35,954 nucleotides of DNA from assembly GCA_902596515.1 (NCBI GenBank), contig CACJUF010000013.1, positions 1-35,954 on the forward strand. Reading direction: 5' to 3'. The DNA comes from an uncultured Pelagibacteraceae bacterium. Its GTDB lineage: Bacteria; Pseudomonadota; Alphaproteobacteria; Pelagibacterales; Pelagibacteraceae. The notes beneath the pieces are model-generated. The model had not been told where the DNA came from, made no database searches, and saw only the letters and a program-made list of their open reading frames with translations. Of the stretch, positions 28,256 to 35,954 are shown piece after piece. Position 1 is the first letter of the stretch, and the number at the start of each line of letters is the position of its first letter. The position numbers and the translations under genes are program-made.

Positions 28256-29427
28256 CTATCAACCTCACCAAAAACTATATCTAAAGAGCCGAGCACTGCA
28301 GGAACATCAGCCAACATATGTCCTTTAATTAAATAATCCATTGATTGTAAATGTGAAAATCCAGGCGCTCGAATTTTACACTTATAAGGTTTGCTTGATC
28401 CATCTGAAATTAAATAAACTCCAAATTCTCCTTTAGGCGCTTCAACCGCTGTATAAATTTCATCTTCAGGCACACGATATCCTTCAGTAAATAATTTAAA
28501 GTGATGTATCAAAGCTTCCATCGATTGTTTGATATCTTTTTTTGATGGAGGTGTTATTTTTCCATCAAAAGTTTTGATTGGACCTTTTTCCATTTTTGAT
28601 AAACATTGTTTAATTATTTTGACACTTTCTTTCATTTCTTCAATCCTGCACAAATATCTATCGTAACAATCTCCATTTTTTCCTACAGGAATTTTAAATT
28701 CTAGTTGGTTATAACAATCGTATGGTTGTGATTTCCTCAGATCCCATGGAACACCAGATCCTCTAATCATAACACCACTAAAAGAGTAATCTAGGGCGTC
28801 TTCTTTTGTAACAACACCAATATCAACATTTCTTTGCTTGAATATTCTATTGTCAGTCAATAAGTTTTCTAAATCATTAATTATTTTTGGGAAAGTTTCG
28901 CAAAATTTTCCAATATCTGTCTCTAAACCTGCTGGTAAATCTTGATGCACACCACCGGCTCTAAAATAATTTGCATGTAATCTTGATCCAGATGCTCTTT
29001 CATAAAAAGTCATTAAAGTCTCTCTTTCTTCAAAGCCCCATAAAGATGGTGTCAAAGCTCCAACATCTAATGCTTGTGTTGTAACATTTAATATATGACT
29101 TAAAATTCTTCCAATTTCACAAAACATCACTCTTATAAATTGGGCTCTAATTGGAACATCAATATCTAAAATTTTTTCAACAGCCAAAGCAAAAGCATGT
29201 TCCTGGTTCATTGGAGCTACATAATCTAATCGATCAAAATATGGAACTGCTTGCATATAAGTTTTATTTTCTATTAATTTTTCAGTGCCACGATGTAGTA
29301 AGCCAATATGTGGATCTGCTTTTTCAACAACTTCACCATCTAATTCTAATATAAGTCTAAGAACTCCATGAGCTGCTGGATGTTGAGGTCCAAAATTTAA
29401 GTTTAGGTTTTTAATTTTTTTTGTCAT
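28252..29427 (-). CDS. nuoD: NADH-quinone oxidoreductase subunit D
   Basis: NuoD is the 49-kDa subunit lining the quinone-reduction site next to cluster N2. The 391-residue sequence has [14 protein letters not shown] (12-25) and [12 protein letters not shown] (40-51) at the N-terminus, [14 protein letters not shown]-like [20 protein letters not shown], and the C-terminal [20 protein letters not shown] with DIVFGEVDR at the end. NuoC and NuoD are separate genes here, unlike the fused NuoCD of E. coli. It overlaps nuoC by 17 bases and nuoE by four. Confidence 0.97.
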   Translation of the reverse strand: MTKKIKNLNLNFGPQHPAAHGVLRLILELDGEVVEKADPHIGLLHRGTEKLIENKTYMQAVPYFDRLDYVAPMNQEHAFALAVEKILDIDVPIRAQFIRVMFCEIGRILSHILNVTTQALDVGALTPSLWGFEERETLMTFYERASGSRLHANYFRAGGVHQDLPAGLETDIGKFCETFPKIINDLENLLTDNRIFKQRNVDIGVVTKEDALDYSFSGVMIRGSGVPWDLRKSQPYDCYNQLEFKIPVGKNGDCYDRYLCRIEEMKESVKIIKQCLSKMEKGPIKTFDGKITPPSKKDIKQSMEALIHHFKLFTEGYRVPEDEIYTAVEAPKGEFGVYLISDGSSKPYKCKIRAPGFSHLQSMDYLIKGHMLADVPAVLGSLDIVFGEVDR

Positions 29428-30016
29428 TACTATCAGTTAATTCTTTAATATATTTTGTGCCTTCCCACGGACTTTCATAATCAAAGTTTCTATAATTTTG
29501 TTCCAGTTTTACAGGTTCATTAACTACTTTTTTTTGATCCTCGCTGTATCTAACTTCGGTATGACCAGTTAAAGGAAAATCTTTTCTTAATGGATGACCC
29601 TCAAAACCATAATCTGTTAAAATTCTTCTTAAGTCAGGATGATCTTTGAAACTCACTCCATACATGTCAAAAACTTCTCTCTCCATCCAATTAGCAGATG
29701 GAAAAATTGGTGTTAATGATGCGATAACTTCATTTTCACTTATGTCGTAACTTAAGATCATTCTCTGATTGAACTCATGACTTAAAAATAAATATACAAT
29801 TTTAAATCTTTTGGACCTTTCAGGATAATCAACAACTGTAATGTCTATAAGTTGTCTAAATTTTGTATCTTTATTAGTTTTAACAAATAAAACTACATCA
29901 ATTAAATCTTCACTATCTATCTCAAGATAAATTTGATTATGTTTGATTTCAGAAGTATTTATTTTAGTGCCGAGTTCTGAATTAATCTTTTTTTCTAAAT
30001 CAATTAAGTTATTCAT
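29411..30016 (-). CDS. nuoC: NADH-quinone oxidoreductase subunit C
   Basis: NuoC is the 30-kDa peripheral subunit that contacts NuoD and NuoB. The 201-residue protein shows the family signature [20 protein letters not shown] followed by [20 protein letters not shown] and the [13 protein letters not shown] stretch. The N-terminal half (about 1-110) is the usual variable part with a conserved [12 protein letters not shown] strand. It begins one base after nuoB, and its last 17 bases overlap the start of nuoD, so reinitiation or coupling between the two is likely. Confidence 0.96.
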   Translation of the reverse strand: MNNLIDLEKKINSELGTKINTSEIKHNQIYLEIDSEDLIDVVLFVKTNKDTKFRQLIDITVVDYPERSKRFKIVYLFLSHEFNQRMILSYDISENEVIASLTPIFPSANWMEREVFDMYGVSFKDHPDLRRILTDYGFEGHPLRKDFPLTGHTEVRYSEDQKKVVNEPVKLEQNYRNFDYESPWEGTKYIKELTDSNDKKN

Positions 30017-30017
30017 A

Positions 30018-30533
30018 TTATCTACTAATAGATCCTTTATTTCTTATTTTTTTTTGTAATTGCATAATTCCATATAATAAAGCCTCTGCAGAAGGAGGAC
30101 ATCCAGGAACATAAATGTCAACTGGAACAATACGATCACAACCTCTTACAACAGAATAAGAGTAGTGATAATATCCACCCCCATTAGCACAACTTCCCAT
30201 TGATATAACATATCTTGGTTCAGGCATTTGGTCGTAAACTTTTCTAAGAGCTGGTGCCATTTTATTAGTTAAAGTGCCAGCAACAATCATTACATCTGAT
30301 TGTCTTGGTGACCCACGAGGTGCAGCACCAAATCTTTCTAAATCATATCTGGGCATTGCAGTTTGCATCATTTCAACTGCACAACAAGCAAGGCCAAAAG
30401 TCATCCAGTGTAATGATCCCGACCTTGACCAGTTTATTAAATTGTCTAATGATGTAGTAATAAAACCATTCTTACTAAAATCTTCAGCAAGTTGTTTAAA
30501 CTCTTCCGGAACTTGATCTATCTTATTATTCAT
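30018..30533 (-). CDS. nuoB: NADH-quinone oxidoreductase subunit B (cluster N2)
   Basis: NuoB holds cluster N2, the last Fe-S cluster before quinone. In 171 residues the four ligands are visible: adjacent C50 and C51 ([11 protein letters not shown]), C115 ([12 protein letters not shown]) and C145 ([15 protein letters not shown]). The [20 protein letters not shown] segment is typical. The length and the short, basic C-terminus fit the alphaproteobacterial form. It follows nuoA after 12 bases and leads into nuoC after one base. Plus-strand frames here are shadows. Confidence 0.98.
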   Translation of the reverse strand: MNNKIDQVPEEFKQLAEDFSKNGFITTSLDNLINWSRSGSLHWMTFGLACCAVEMMQTAMPRYDLERFGAAPRGSPRQSDVMIVAGTLTNKMAPALRKVYDQMPEPRYVISMGSCANGGGYYHYSYSVVRGCDRIVPVDIYVPGCPPSAEALLYGIMQLQKKIRNKGSISR

Positions 30534-30545
30534 TTAAAAAAAATT

Positions 30546-30914
30546 TTATTCCCAGTCTAAAGCGCCTTTTTTCCATTCATAAATAAATCCGATAGTAAGT
30601 ATGAATAAAAAAATCATCATTGAGGTAAAACCTAAAATTCCAATATTTCCTAAAGTAATTGCCCACGGAAATAAAAATGCTATTTCAAGGTCAAAAATTA
30701 TAAAAAGTATAGCAACCAAATAAAAACGAACATCAAATTCCATTCTAGAGTCCTGAAATGGTTCAAATCCACATTCATAAGCTGATAACTTTTCTGGATC
30801 TGGATTTTTTGGAGATAGAATAAAATTGATTACTATAAATGCACAACTCAATCCTAATGCAATAATTAAGAACAATATTATAGGTAAATAATCCTTTAAA
30901 AATTCCGCAGTCAT
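30546..30914 (-). CDS. nuoA: NADH-quinone oxidoreductase subunit A
   Basis: NuoA is a small three-helix membrane subunit of complex I and the first gene of the operon. The 122-residue sequence has [20 protein letters not shown] (43-62) in the loop after helix 1 and [20 protein letters not shown] (64-83), both diagnostic. The ATG at 30914 is chosen because it gives the standard [12 protein letters not shown]-like start. About 105 bases separate it from tRNA-Asp. A TATAAA at 30938-30933 on the transcript strand could be a -10 box, but no convincing -35 is found, so the operon may be read from a weak local promoter or through the tRNA genes. Confidence 0.96.
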   Translation of the reverse strand: MTAEFLKDYLPIILFLIIALGLSCAFIVINFILSPKNPDPEKLSAYECGFEPFQDSRMEFDVRFYLVAILFIIFDLEIAFLFPWAITLGNIGILGFTSMMIFLFILTIGFIYEWKKGALDWE

Positions 30915-31019
30915 GTGGAATATATATCATTTTTTATAGCTAGATGAAGTGGTGTTAGGTCACATTATTCAAAATATACAGCGTATTTGATAGTGATTAT
31001 CAGTAGTAAACTTGCAAAG

Positions 31020-31096
31020 TGGCGGGAGTGAAGGGACTCGAACCCTCGACCTATCGCGTGACAGGCGATCGCTCTAACCAACTGAGCTACACCCCC
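31020..31096 (-). tRNA. tRNA-Asp (GTC)
   Basis: A complete 77-base cloverleaf on the minus strand. Acceptor GGGGGTG pairs with CACTCCC (one G-T pair); the D arm GCTC/GAGC, anticodon stem ATCGC/GCGAT with loop CTGTCAC, and T arm GAGGG/CCCTT with loop TTCGAGT all fold. The anticodon is GTC, for aspartate. The discriminator base is G, as expected for tRNA-Asp, and CCA is encoded at 31022-31020. It lies 14 bases after tRNA-Val and 105 bases before nuoA. Confidence 0.96.
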
Positions 31097-31110
31097 ACTT
31101 TTGATTCTTT

Positions 31111-31186
31111 TGGTGGGCAGTAAAGGACTCGAACCTTTGACCCCCTCGGTGTAAACGAGATGCTCTACCAACTGAGCTAACCGCCC
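31111..31186 (-). tRNA. tRNA-Val (TAC)
   Basis: A 76-base cloverleaf on the minus strand. Acceptor GGGCGGT pairs with ACTGCCC (one G-T pair); the D stem GCTC/GAGC, anticodon stem TCTCG/CGAGG with loop TTTACAC, and T stem AAAGG/CCTTT with loop TTCGAGT are intact. The anticodon is TAC, for valine. The discriminator is A and CCA is encoded at 31113-31111. It is the first of a two-tRNA unit with tRNA-Asp. Confidence 0.96.
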
Positions 31187-31197
31187 TAAACCAAAAC

Positions 31198-31232
31198 AGA
31201 GTGATTTATATCTTTTGGAAAAATAACGTCAA
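31198..31232 (-). promoter_or_regulatory. Likely sigma-70 promoter of the tRNA-Val/tRNA-Asp unit
   Basis: On the minus strand TTGACG (31232-31227) is followed after 16 bases by TATAAA (31210-31205), each differing from the consensus at one position. The predicted start near 31198 lies about 12 bases before the mature tRNA-Val end, which suits a tRNA transcript with a short 5' leader for RNase P. This is one of the best consensus-like promoters visible in the window. Confidence 0.6.
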
Positions 31233-31291
31233 GTTCTATTACTATTGAAAAATTGGCTTAAAAATTATTTTATTAATAAATCTTTTGAAAG

Positions 31292-32464
31292 TTAACAAAG
31301 ATAGTCAAGTGCTTTAAGTATTCCACCTTTTTTATAGGGAATTTTGGATTTCATTAATCCCATTTCAACACCAGCTAAAGTTCCAGCCAACATCAATTCG
31401 TTAAAATCTCCTAAATGTCCGATTCTAAAAATTTTACCTGCAACTTTTGCTAAACCCGTACCTAAAGACATGTTGTAATGATCTAAAATTATTTTTCTTA
31501 ATGAGTCCGCATCATGTCCATCTGGAACCATTACTGCTGTTAGTGAATCTGAATATTCTTCTGGATTTTTACAAAGTATTTCTAAACCCCAAGCTTTTAC
31601 AGCAACTCTAGTAGCTTCTGCAAATCTTTTATGTCTAGTAAATACATTTTCTAAACCTTCTTCAGTCAACATGTTAATTGCTTCATCTAATCCATACAAT
31701 AAATTTGTTGCTGGTGTATATGGAAAATAACCTTTTTTATTATTTTCTAGCATTGGTTTCCAATCCCAATATGATTTTGGTAAATCAGAAACTTCATAAG
31801 CTTTTAACGCTTTTGAACTTATTGCATTAAATGAAAGTCCTGGAGGTAATAATAATCCTTTTTGAGATCCGCCAACTGTAACATCAACTTTCCATTCTTC
31901 GTGTCTATAATCTATAGATCCAAGTGAGGAAATTGTGTCAACAAATAGTAATGCAGGATGTTCTGCATTGTCCATAGCTTTTCTAATTTTTCCAATTCTA
32001 CTTGTAACTCCTGTAGATGTTTCGTTATGAACTGCACAGACTGCTTTAATTTTTTTCTCTTTATCTTCTTTCAATTTTTGCTCAACAATATTTGGGTCAA
32101 CACCTGTTCTCCAATCACCTTTAACAAAGTCAATCTCTAATTTAAATTTTTCTGCAATATCATACCAAAGTGTAGAAAAGTGTCCTGTTTCAAACATTAA
32201 AATTTTATCACCTGCACTTAAAGTATTTACAATTGCAGCTTCCCAAGCACCTGTGCCTGAAGCAGGAAATATTATTACAGGTTCTGAAGTTTTAAAAATT
32301 AACTTTATTCTATCTAAAACTCTTAAACCAAGTTCTGCAAAATCTGGACCCCTATGGTCTATTGTTGGATAATCCATTGCTCTTAAAACTCTGTCAGGAA
32401 CGTTAGTTGGACCTGGTATTTGTAAAAAATGTCGACCTGGTCTTATATTGTTTGAAATTGCCAT
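31292..32464 (-). CDS. sgaA: Serine--glyoxylate aminotransferase family protein (class V PLP enzyme)
   Basis: A cytosolic class V aminotransferase of 390 residues. The N-terminal QIPGPTNVPDRVLRAM and HRGPDFAEL, the FPASGTGAWEAAI phosphate-binding stretch, D176 in LFVDTISSLGS (pyridine-nitrogen contact) and the Schiff-base K202 in GGSQKGLLLPPGLSF identify the alanine/serine-glyoxylate aminotransferase group. Members move an amino group from serine, alanine or aspartate onto glyoxylate, giving glycine. The donor cannot be read from sequence; the aspartate-glyoxylate enzyme BhcA is a close relative and is an alternative. It is divergent, across 45 bases, from a hydroxy/sugar-acid type cluster. 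In SAR11 bacteria, known for glycine/serine dependence, such an enzyme would supply glycine from glyoxylate (inference). Confidence 0.88.
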   Translation of the reverse strand: MAISNNIRPGRHFLQIPGPTNVPDRVLRAMDYPTIDHRGPDFAELGLRVLDRIKLIFKTSEPVIIFPASGTGAWEAAIVNTLSAGDKILMFETGHFSTLWYDIAEKFKLEIDFVKGDWRTGVDPNIVEQKLKEDKEKKIKAVCAVHNETSTGVTSRIGKIRKAMDNAEHPALLFVDTISSLGSIDYRHEEWKVDVTVGGSQKGLLLPPGLSFNAISSKALKAYEVSDLPKSYWDWKPMLENNKKGYFPYTPATNLLYGLDEAINMLTEEGLENVFTRHKRFAEATRVAVKAWGLEILCKNPEEYSDSLTAVMVPDGHDADSLRKIILDHYNMSLGTGLAKVAGKIFRIGHLGDFNELMLAGTLAGVEMGLMKSKIPYKKGGILKALDYLC

Positions 32465-32516
32465 TCTGCTGTATATGCTAAAGAAATTATATAATCAAAC
32501 TTATAATGTATGACAA
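32465..32516. promoter_or_regulatory. Divergent promoter region with shared palindromic -10 element
   Basis: The two divergent genes are only 45 bases apart. The perfect 10-base palindrome ATTATATAAT (32486-32495) gives a TATAAT hexamer on each strand (plus 32490-32495; minus 32491-32486). For the plus gene a possible -35, TTGCCA, lies at 32458-32463. For the minus gene TTGTCA lies at 32516-32511, 17-19 bases upstream depending on the -10 register. If both are used the two promoters overlap, and the plus transcript would have a leader under about 15 bases with no Shine-Dalgarno sequence. AT-rich sequence makes chance matches easy. Confidence 0.4.
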
Positions 32517-33664
32517 ATGGTAGTAATTCAATCGAGACCTTAGAAGTTTATGTTTTAAATAACCCTGATGAGGTTAATCCTCACTGGGTAAGTCATTTCA
32601 TAGTTCCAACAGCAAATGAATTATTGATTAAGATTAAAACTAAAGATGGTAATTCTGGTTTTGGTCTGGCGACAAGTTATACGGATATCAAACCAATTAT
32701 CAAACCTTTCTCTAATGGTTTACATGATTTAATAGTTGGGGAAGATCCTTTTTGTCCAGAGAAATTGTATGAAAAAATTTTTAGATTAACAGATACACGT
32801 CAAAGCAATGAAAAAGGTTGGAGTAGAGAAGCTTTGATTAAAATTTCTGCTGCTTTAGATATTGCATGCTGGGATTTGATAGGTAAAGCCTCAAAAATTC
32901 CACTATACAAGTTGTTTGGAGGTTACAGAAATAAAATTCCTGTATATGTAACATGTGCTTATTATAGAGATGGTAAAAATGAAAAAGAACTTAGAGAAGA
33001 ATTACAAAAATTAATTAAAATTGGCCATCAAAGCTTTAAAGTTAAAGTAGGTGGATTAAGTATAAAAGAAGATGCCAAAAGATTAGAAATAATTCGACAA
33101 GAAATTGGTGACGATAAAGATCTAATGATTGACGTTAATAGAGCATGGGACCTAAAAACGGCTATTGAGGGAGTGAAAGAATTTGAGAGATTTAATCCAA
33201 CTTGGATAGAAGAGCCTGTGAGATGGGAAGATGATAGAAGAAATTTAAAACTTTTATCACAACAAACAAAAATTCCTTTATCAGGTGGAGAAAGTGAAAT
33301 TACGATTTATGGATGTAGATCCATGGTGGAAGAAAATGCAATTCAAATTTTACAATTTGATTGCACAATGTTTGGTGGTTTTACAAATGGTAAAAAACTA
33401 TCTGCTTTATGTGAATTAAATCATTTGGATATAGCACCACATCATGATTGTTATATTCATGCTCCTTTAGTTGCGTCGTCACCATCAGGAAGAATAGTCG
33501 AGTCATTTGATGATGAAAGAGATCCTTTACAAGCTGAATTATTTGAAAATTCCCATAAAATGAGTAATGGTTGGATACATCTAAATGAAAATCCAGGCTT
33601 AGGATTAGAAATTTCAGAAACCGCGTTAAAAAAGTTCGGTAAACTAGTTTACAAAAATAAATAA
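32510..33664 (+). CDS. Enolase-superfamily protein, mandelate racemase subgroup (acid-sugar dehydratase or racemase)
   Basis: A 384-residue enzyme with the enolase-superfamily capping domain (about 1-130) and barrel domain. The active-site set of the mandelate racemase subgroup is complete: K177-V-K179 at the end of one strand, metal ligands D208 (with N210), E234/E235 in WIEEP and E261 in SGGE, D284 and H311/H312 (APHHD) as the Asp-His dyad, and E331 (IVESF). This group removes the alpha proton of a carboxylate and then dehydrates or racemises it; sugar acids are common substrates, but this one is unknown. It reads divergently from the aminotransferase and is followed after 17 bases by the FAD dehydrogenase, probably in one operon. 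The ATG at 32510 has no Shine-Dalgarno; another ATG four bases earlier is out of frame. Confidence 0.86.
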   Translation: MTNGSNSIETLEVYVLNNPDEVNPHWVSHFIVPTANELLIKIKTKDGNSGFGLATSYTDIKPIIKPFSNGLHDLIVGEDPFCPEKLYEKIFRLTDTRQSNEKGWSREALIKISAALDIACWDLIGKASKIPLYKLFGGYRNKIPVYVTCAYYRDGKNEKELREELQKLIKIGHQSFKVKVGGLSIKEDAKRLEIIRQEIGDDKDLMIDVNRAWDLKTAIEGVKEFERFNPTWIEEPVRWEDDRRNLKLLSQQTKIPLSGGESEITIYGCRSMVEENAIQILQFDCTMFGGFTNGKKLSALCELNHLDIAPHHDCYIHAPLVASSPSGRIVESFDDERDPLQAELFENSHKMSNGWIHLNENPGLGLEISETALKKFGKLVYKNK

Positions 33665-33681
33665 ACCTTTAATTAACTTTT

Positions 33682-35954
33682 ATGCGGTTTAGTTCAGATC
33701 AAATACAAAGAATAGGAAAAGAAATAAGTAATAAAGTTGATGGGAAAACTTTATTTGATGAGTTTTCTCGGGGTCGATACAGCACTGATGCATCAGTTTA
33801 TCAAATTAAGCCTTTAGGTGTAGTTCTACCAAAGGATACAAATGATGTTTTAAACTTAATGGAATACTCTCAAAAGAATTCTATTCCTCTACTAGCTAGA
33901 GGTGGCGGAAGTTCTCAATGTGGTCAGACTGTAGGTGAAAGTGTAGTTCTTGATTACTCAAAACACCAAAATAAAATATTAGAGCTTAATGTAGAGGAAA
34001 AATACGTATGGGTTCAGCCTGGTGTTGTATTAGATCATTTGAATTCATTTTTAAGGCCATATGGTTTATGGTTTCCTGTAGATGTTTCTACAAGTAGTAG
34101 AGCAACTATTGGTGGGATGTCAGCAAATAATTCATGTGGATCAAGATCTTTGTATTACGGAAATATGGTTCACAACGTACTAGCTATTGAAGCAATTTTA
34201 GATGATGGTTCTTTACATACTTTCGATCAAATTAATAAAAACTATCTAGCAACTACTAATAACCAAGATCGTTTTTATAAAATAATTGATAAATTTTTAC
34301 ATTTAAGACAAAAAGTTAGTAAGGATATTGATGAAAATTGGCCAACCACTCAAAGAAGAGTCGGTGGTTATAATATCGATTTGATTGATCCTAATGGATT
34401 TAATTCATCAAATTTATTAGTCGGTTCTGAGGGAACATTGTCACTTTTTAACAAGATAAAACTAAAATTATCTGAAATTCCTAAAAATAAAATTTTAGGT
34501 GTTTGTTACTTTGATAACTTTCATCAAGCCATGGAATTAACAAAAGAAATTGTAAAATTAAAACCAACTTGCGTTGAATTAATGGATCAGAATTTATTAA
34601 ATCTAGCAAAAGAGATACCAATGTATGCAGGTGGTATTAAAAAATATATAAAAGGTAATCCAGAAGCTGTTTTAATGGTTGAATTTATAGATACAGACCA
34701 AAATGTTTATGAGAAAAAAATAAAAGATCTTGAATATTTAGTTCTTAATCAAAATAAGAAAAATCAATTTTCTTTTTTTACAGACTTATCAGAGCAAAAA
34801 GAAGTTTTTGAGATTAGAAAAGCTGGATTAAATATATTGATGTCGATGAAGGGAGATAAAAAGCCAGTCGCATTTATTGAAGATTGTGCAGTTTCTTTAG
34901 ATCACTTGGCAGAATACACAGCAAGATTAAATGAAATATTTAAAAAATATAATACAAGTGGAATGTTTTATGCTCATGCATCGGTTGGAACCCTTCACGT
35001 GAGACCAGTTTTAAATATGAAATCTGACCAAGATATTAAAAACATGAGATGTATATCTGAGGAAGCTTTTGAAATGGTTAAGAATTATAAAGGTTCTCAC
35101 TCTGGTGAACACGGGGATGGAATAGTTAGATCAGAATTCCACGAGATGATGTTTGGAAAAAATATCACAAATGCATTCGAAGAAATTAAAGATACATTCG
35201 ATAATAAAAATTTATTAAATCCAGGTAAAATTGTAAGACCATTTAAGTCAAATGATAGATCTTTGATGAGATATAAATCGGATTATCAAACTGAGAATAT
35301 AAGTACTCATTATGATTGGTCTAATTGGGGTCAATTTTCAGATGCAATTGAAATGTGTAACAACAACGGCGCATGCAGAAAATTAGATTCAGGAGTAATG
35401 TGTCCTTCATACAGGGTAACAAAAGAAGAGAAAGATTTAGTTAGAGGAAGAGCAAATACATTAAGACTTGCACTTTCTAATCAATTACCAGAGGGGTCTT
35501 TTGCATCTAAAGAAATGTATGAAACAATGGAACTTTGTGTAAGCTGTAAAGCTTGTCAAAGAGAATGTCCAATGTCTGTAGATATGGCTAAGATGAAAAG
35601 TGAATTTCTATCTCATTATTACAAAAAATTTAGTATGAGAATTAAAGATAAAATTATCTCTGATATGCCTAGGCTGATTTGGTTATATAAAATCATAAAC
35701 CCAATAATTAATAAGATTAAAAATTTTCCAGTTATTTCAAACATTATTAAAAAATTTGGTTTTGCAACTGAAAGAAGCCTGCCTGAAGTCCAAAATCAAA
35801 AGGCTTTAAAAGACATATATAACAATCAAGAAATTTCAGAAAATAAAGTAATTTTATTTGCAGATACATTTAATATAAATTTTGAGAATGAAAATTTAGT
35901 CTATACAATTAAAGTATTAAATAAATTTGGTTATCAAGCAGTAATCCCAAGTTT
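33682..35954 (+). CDS. FAD-linked oxidase with C-terminal Fe-S domain (YdiJ/GlcD-like D-2-hydroxyacid dehydrogenase), runs off right edge
   Basis: An open frame of 757 codons with no stop before the window ends. The first in-frame ATG after a stop is at 33682. Residues about 40-265 form the PCMH-type FAD-binding domain (LARGGGSSQCGQT, 71-83; GGMSANNSCGSRS; LLVGSEGTLS), followed by the FAD-oxidase C domain with HASVGTLHVRP (432-442) and SGEHGDGIVRSEF (474-486). Then comes a two-cluster ferredoxin-like region: C559, C565, C574 in one site and C619, C622, C625, C629 (CVSCKACQRECP) in the other. The rest would be the CCG domain. The layout matches large fused hydroxyacid dehydrogenases such as YdiJ (D-2-hydroxyglutarate) and D-lactate dehydrogenases of about 950-1020 residues, passing electrons to quinone or another acceptor. 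Substrate is unknown; the cluster suggests a 2-hydroxy acid. Confidence 0.88.
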   Translation, partial: MRFSSDQIQRIGKEISNKVDGKTLFDEFSRGRYSTDASVYQIKPLGVVLPKDTNDVLNLMEYSQKNSIPLLARGGGSSQCGQTVGESVVLDYSKHQNKILELNVEEKYVWVQPGVVLDHLNSFLRPYGLWFPVDVSTSSRATIGGMSANNSCGSRSLYYGNMVHNVLAIEAILDDGSLHTFDQINKNYLATTNNQDRFYKIIDKFLHLRQKVSKDIDENWPTTQRRVGGYNIDLIDPNGFNSSNLLVGSEGTLSLFNKIKLKLSEIPKNKILGVCYFDNFHQAMELTKEIVKLKPTCVELMDQNLLNLAKEIPMYAGGIKKYIKGNPEAVLMVEFIDTDQNVYEKKIKDLEYLVLNQNKKNQFSFFTDLSEQKEVFEIRKAGLNILMSMKGDKKPVAFIEDCAVSLDHLAEYTARLNEIFKKYNTSGMFYAHASVGTLHVRPVLNMKSDQDIKNMRCISEEAFEMVKNYKGSHSGEHGDGIVRSEFHEMMFGKNITNAFEEIKDTFDNKNLLNPGKIVRPFKSNDRSLMRYKSDYQTENISTHYDWSNWGQFSDAIEMCNNNGACRKLDSGVMCPSYRVTKEEKDLVRGRANTLRLALSNQLPEGSFASKEMYETMELCVSCKACQRECPMSVDMAKMKSEFLSHYYKKFSMRIKDKIISDMPRLIWLYKIINPIINKIKNFPVISNIIKKFGFATERSLPEVQNQKALKDIYNNQEISENKVILFADTFNINFENENLVYTIKVLNKFGYQAVIPS

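Noticed and set aside
30988-31002. Small inverted repeat TGATA/TATCA between tRNA-Asp and nuoA as a terminator
   Set aside because: Only five A/T-rich pairs and no T-run afterwards, so it is too weak to call an intrinsic terminator.
30965-31171. A 68-codon minus-strand reading frame
   Set aside because: It runs straight through tRNA-Asp and most of tRNA-Val; its 'protein' is translated tRNA sequence and has no independent support.
1-35954. Mobile elements, CRISPR arrays, prophage or defence genes
   Set aside because: No transposase, integrase, spaced direct repeats, or known defence motif was seen; gene order is conserved core genome and composition is uniform.

Overview
The window is a very AT-rich, tightly packed piece of a bacterial chromosome. 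Gene content and order are those of an alphaproteobacterium: nuoA-N running into birA, coaX, RNase J, a DUF1467 gene, proS, lolC, lolD and dnaE, then rpsB-tsf-frr-uppS-cdsA-dxr-bamA-skp. The low GC, lysine/asparagine/isoleucine-rich proteins, short proteins and near-absence of spacers point to the SAR11 clade (Pelagibacterales). The assignment is inferred from these features and no database was consulted.

Layout. (1) Positions 1-31186 all read on the minus strand. In transcription order: tRNA-Val and tRNA-Asp; the complete 14-gene complex I operon nuoA to nuoN (30914 down to 17054); birA, coaX, rnj, a DUF1467 membrane protein, proS, lolC and lolD, and dnaE (down to 7213); a 130-base spacer that looks like a structured S2 leader RNA; then rpsB, tsf, frr, uppS, cdsA, dxr, bamA and the start of an OmpH/Skp chaperone gene that leaves the window. 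Most junctions overlap or have spacers of 0-12 bases. (2) A PLP aminotransferase of the serine-glyoxylate type (31292-32464, minus) is divergent, across 45 bases, from (3) a plus-strand pair: a mandelate-racemase-subgroup enolase-superfamily enzyme and a large FAD plus Fe-S dehydrogenase that runs off the right edge.

How the genes work together. The nuo genes encode a full proton-pumping NADH:quinone oxidoreductase. The middle block covers cofactor attachment and synthesis (biotin ligase, pantothenate kinase), RNA decay, tRNA charging, lipoprotein export and replication. The rpsB block joins translation factors to isoprenoid, phospholipid and outer-membrane biogenesis. The right-hand cluster looks like a small catabolic module for hydroxy or sugar acids, with glyoxylate and glycine as likely intermediates; its substrate cannot be read from sequence.

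Most of the window is conserved core genome. I found no mobile element, CRISPR array, prophage or defence system, and no gene-free stretch over 300 bases. The items most worth a second look are the candidate pseudoknotted rpsB leader, the absence of pyrH and rseP from their usual places, and the aminotransferase/enolase-superfamily/flavin dehydrogenase cluster with its shared promoter region.
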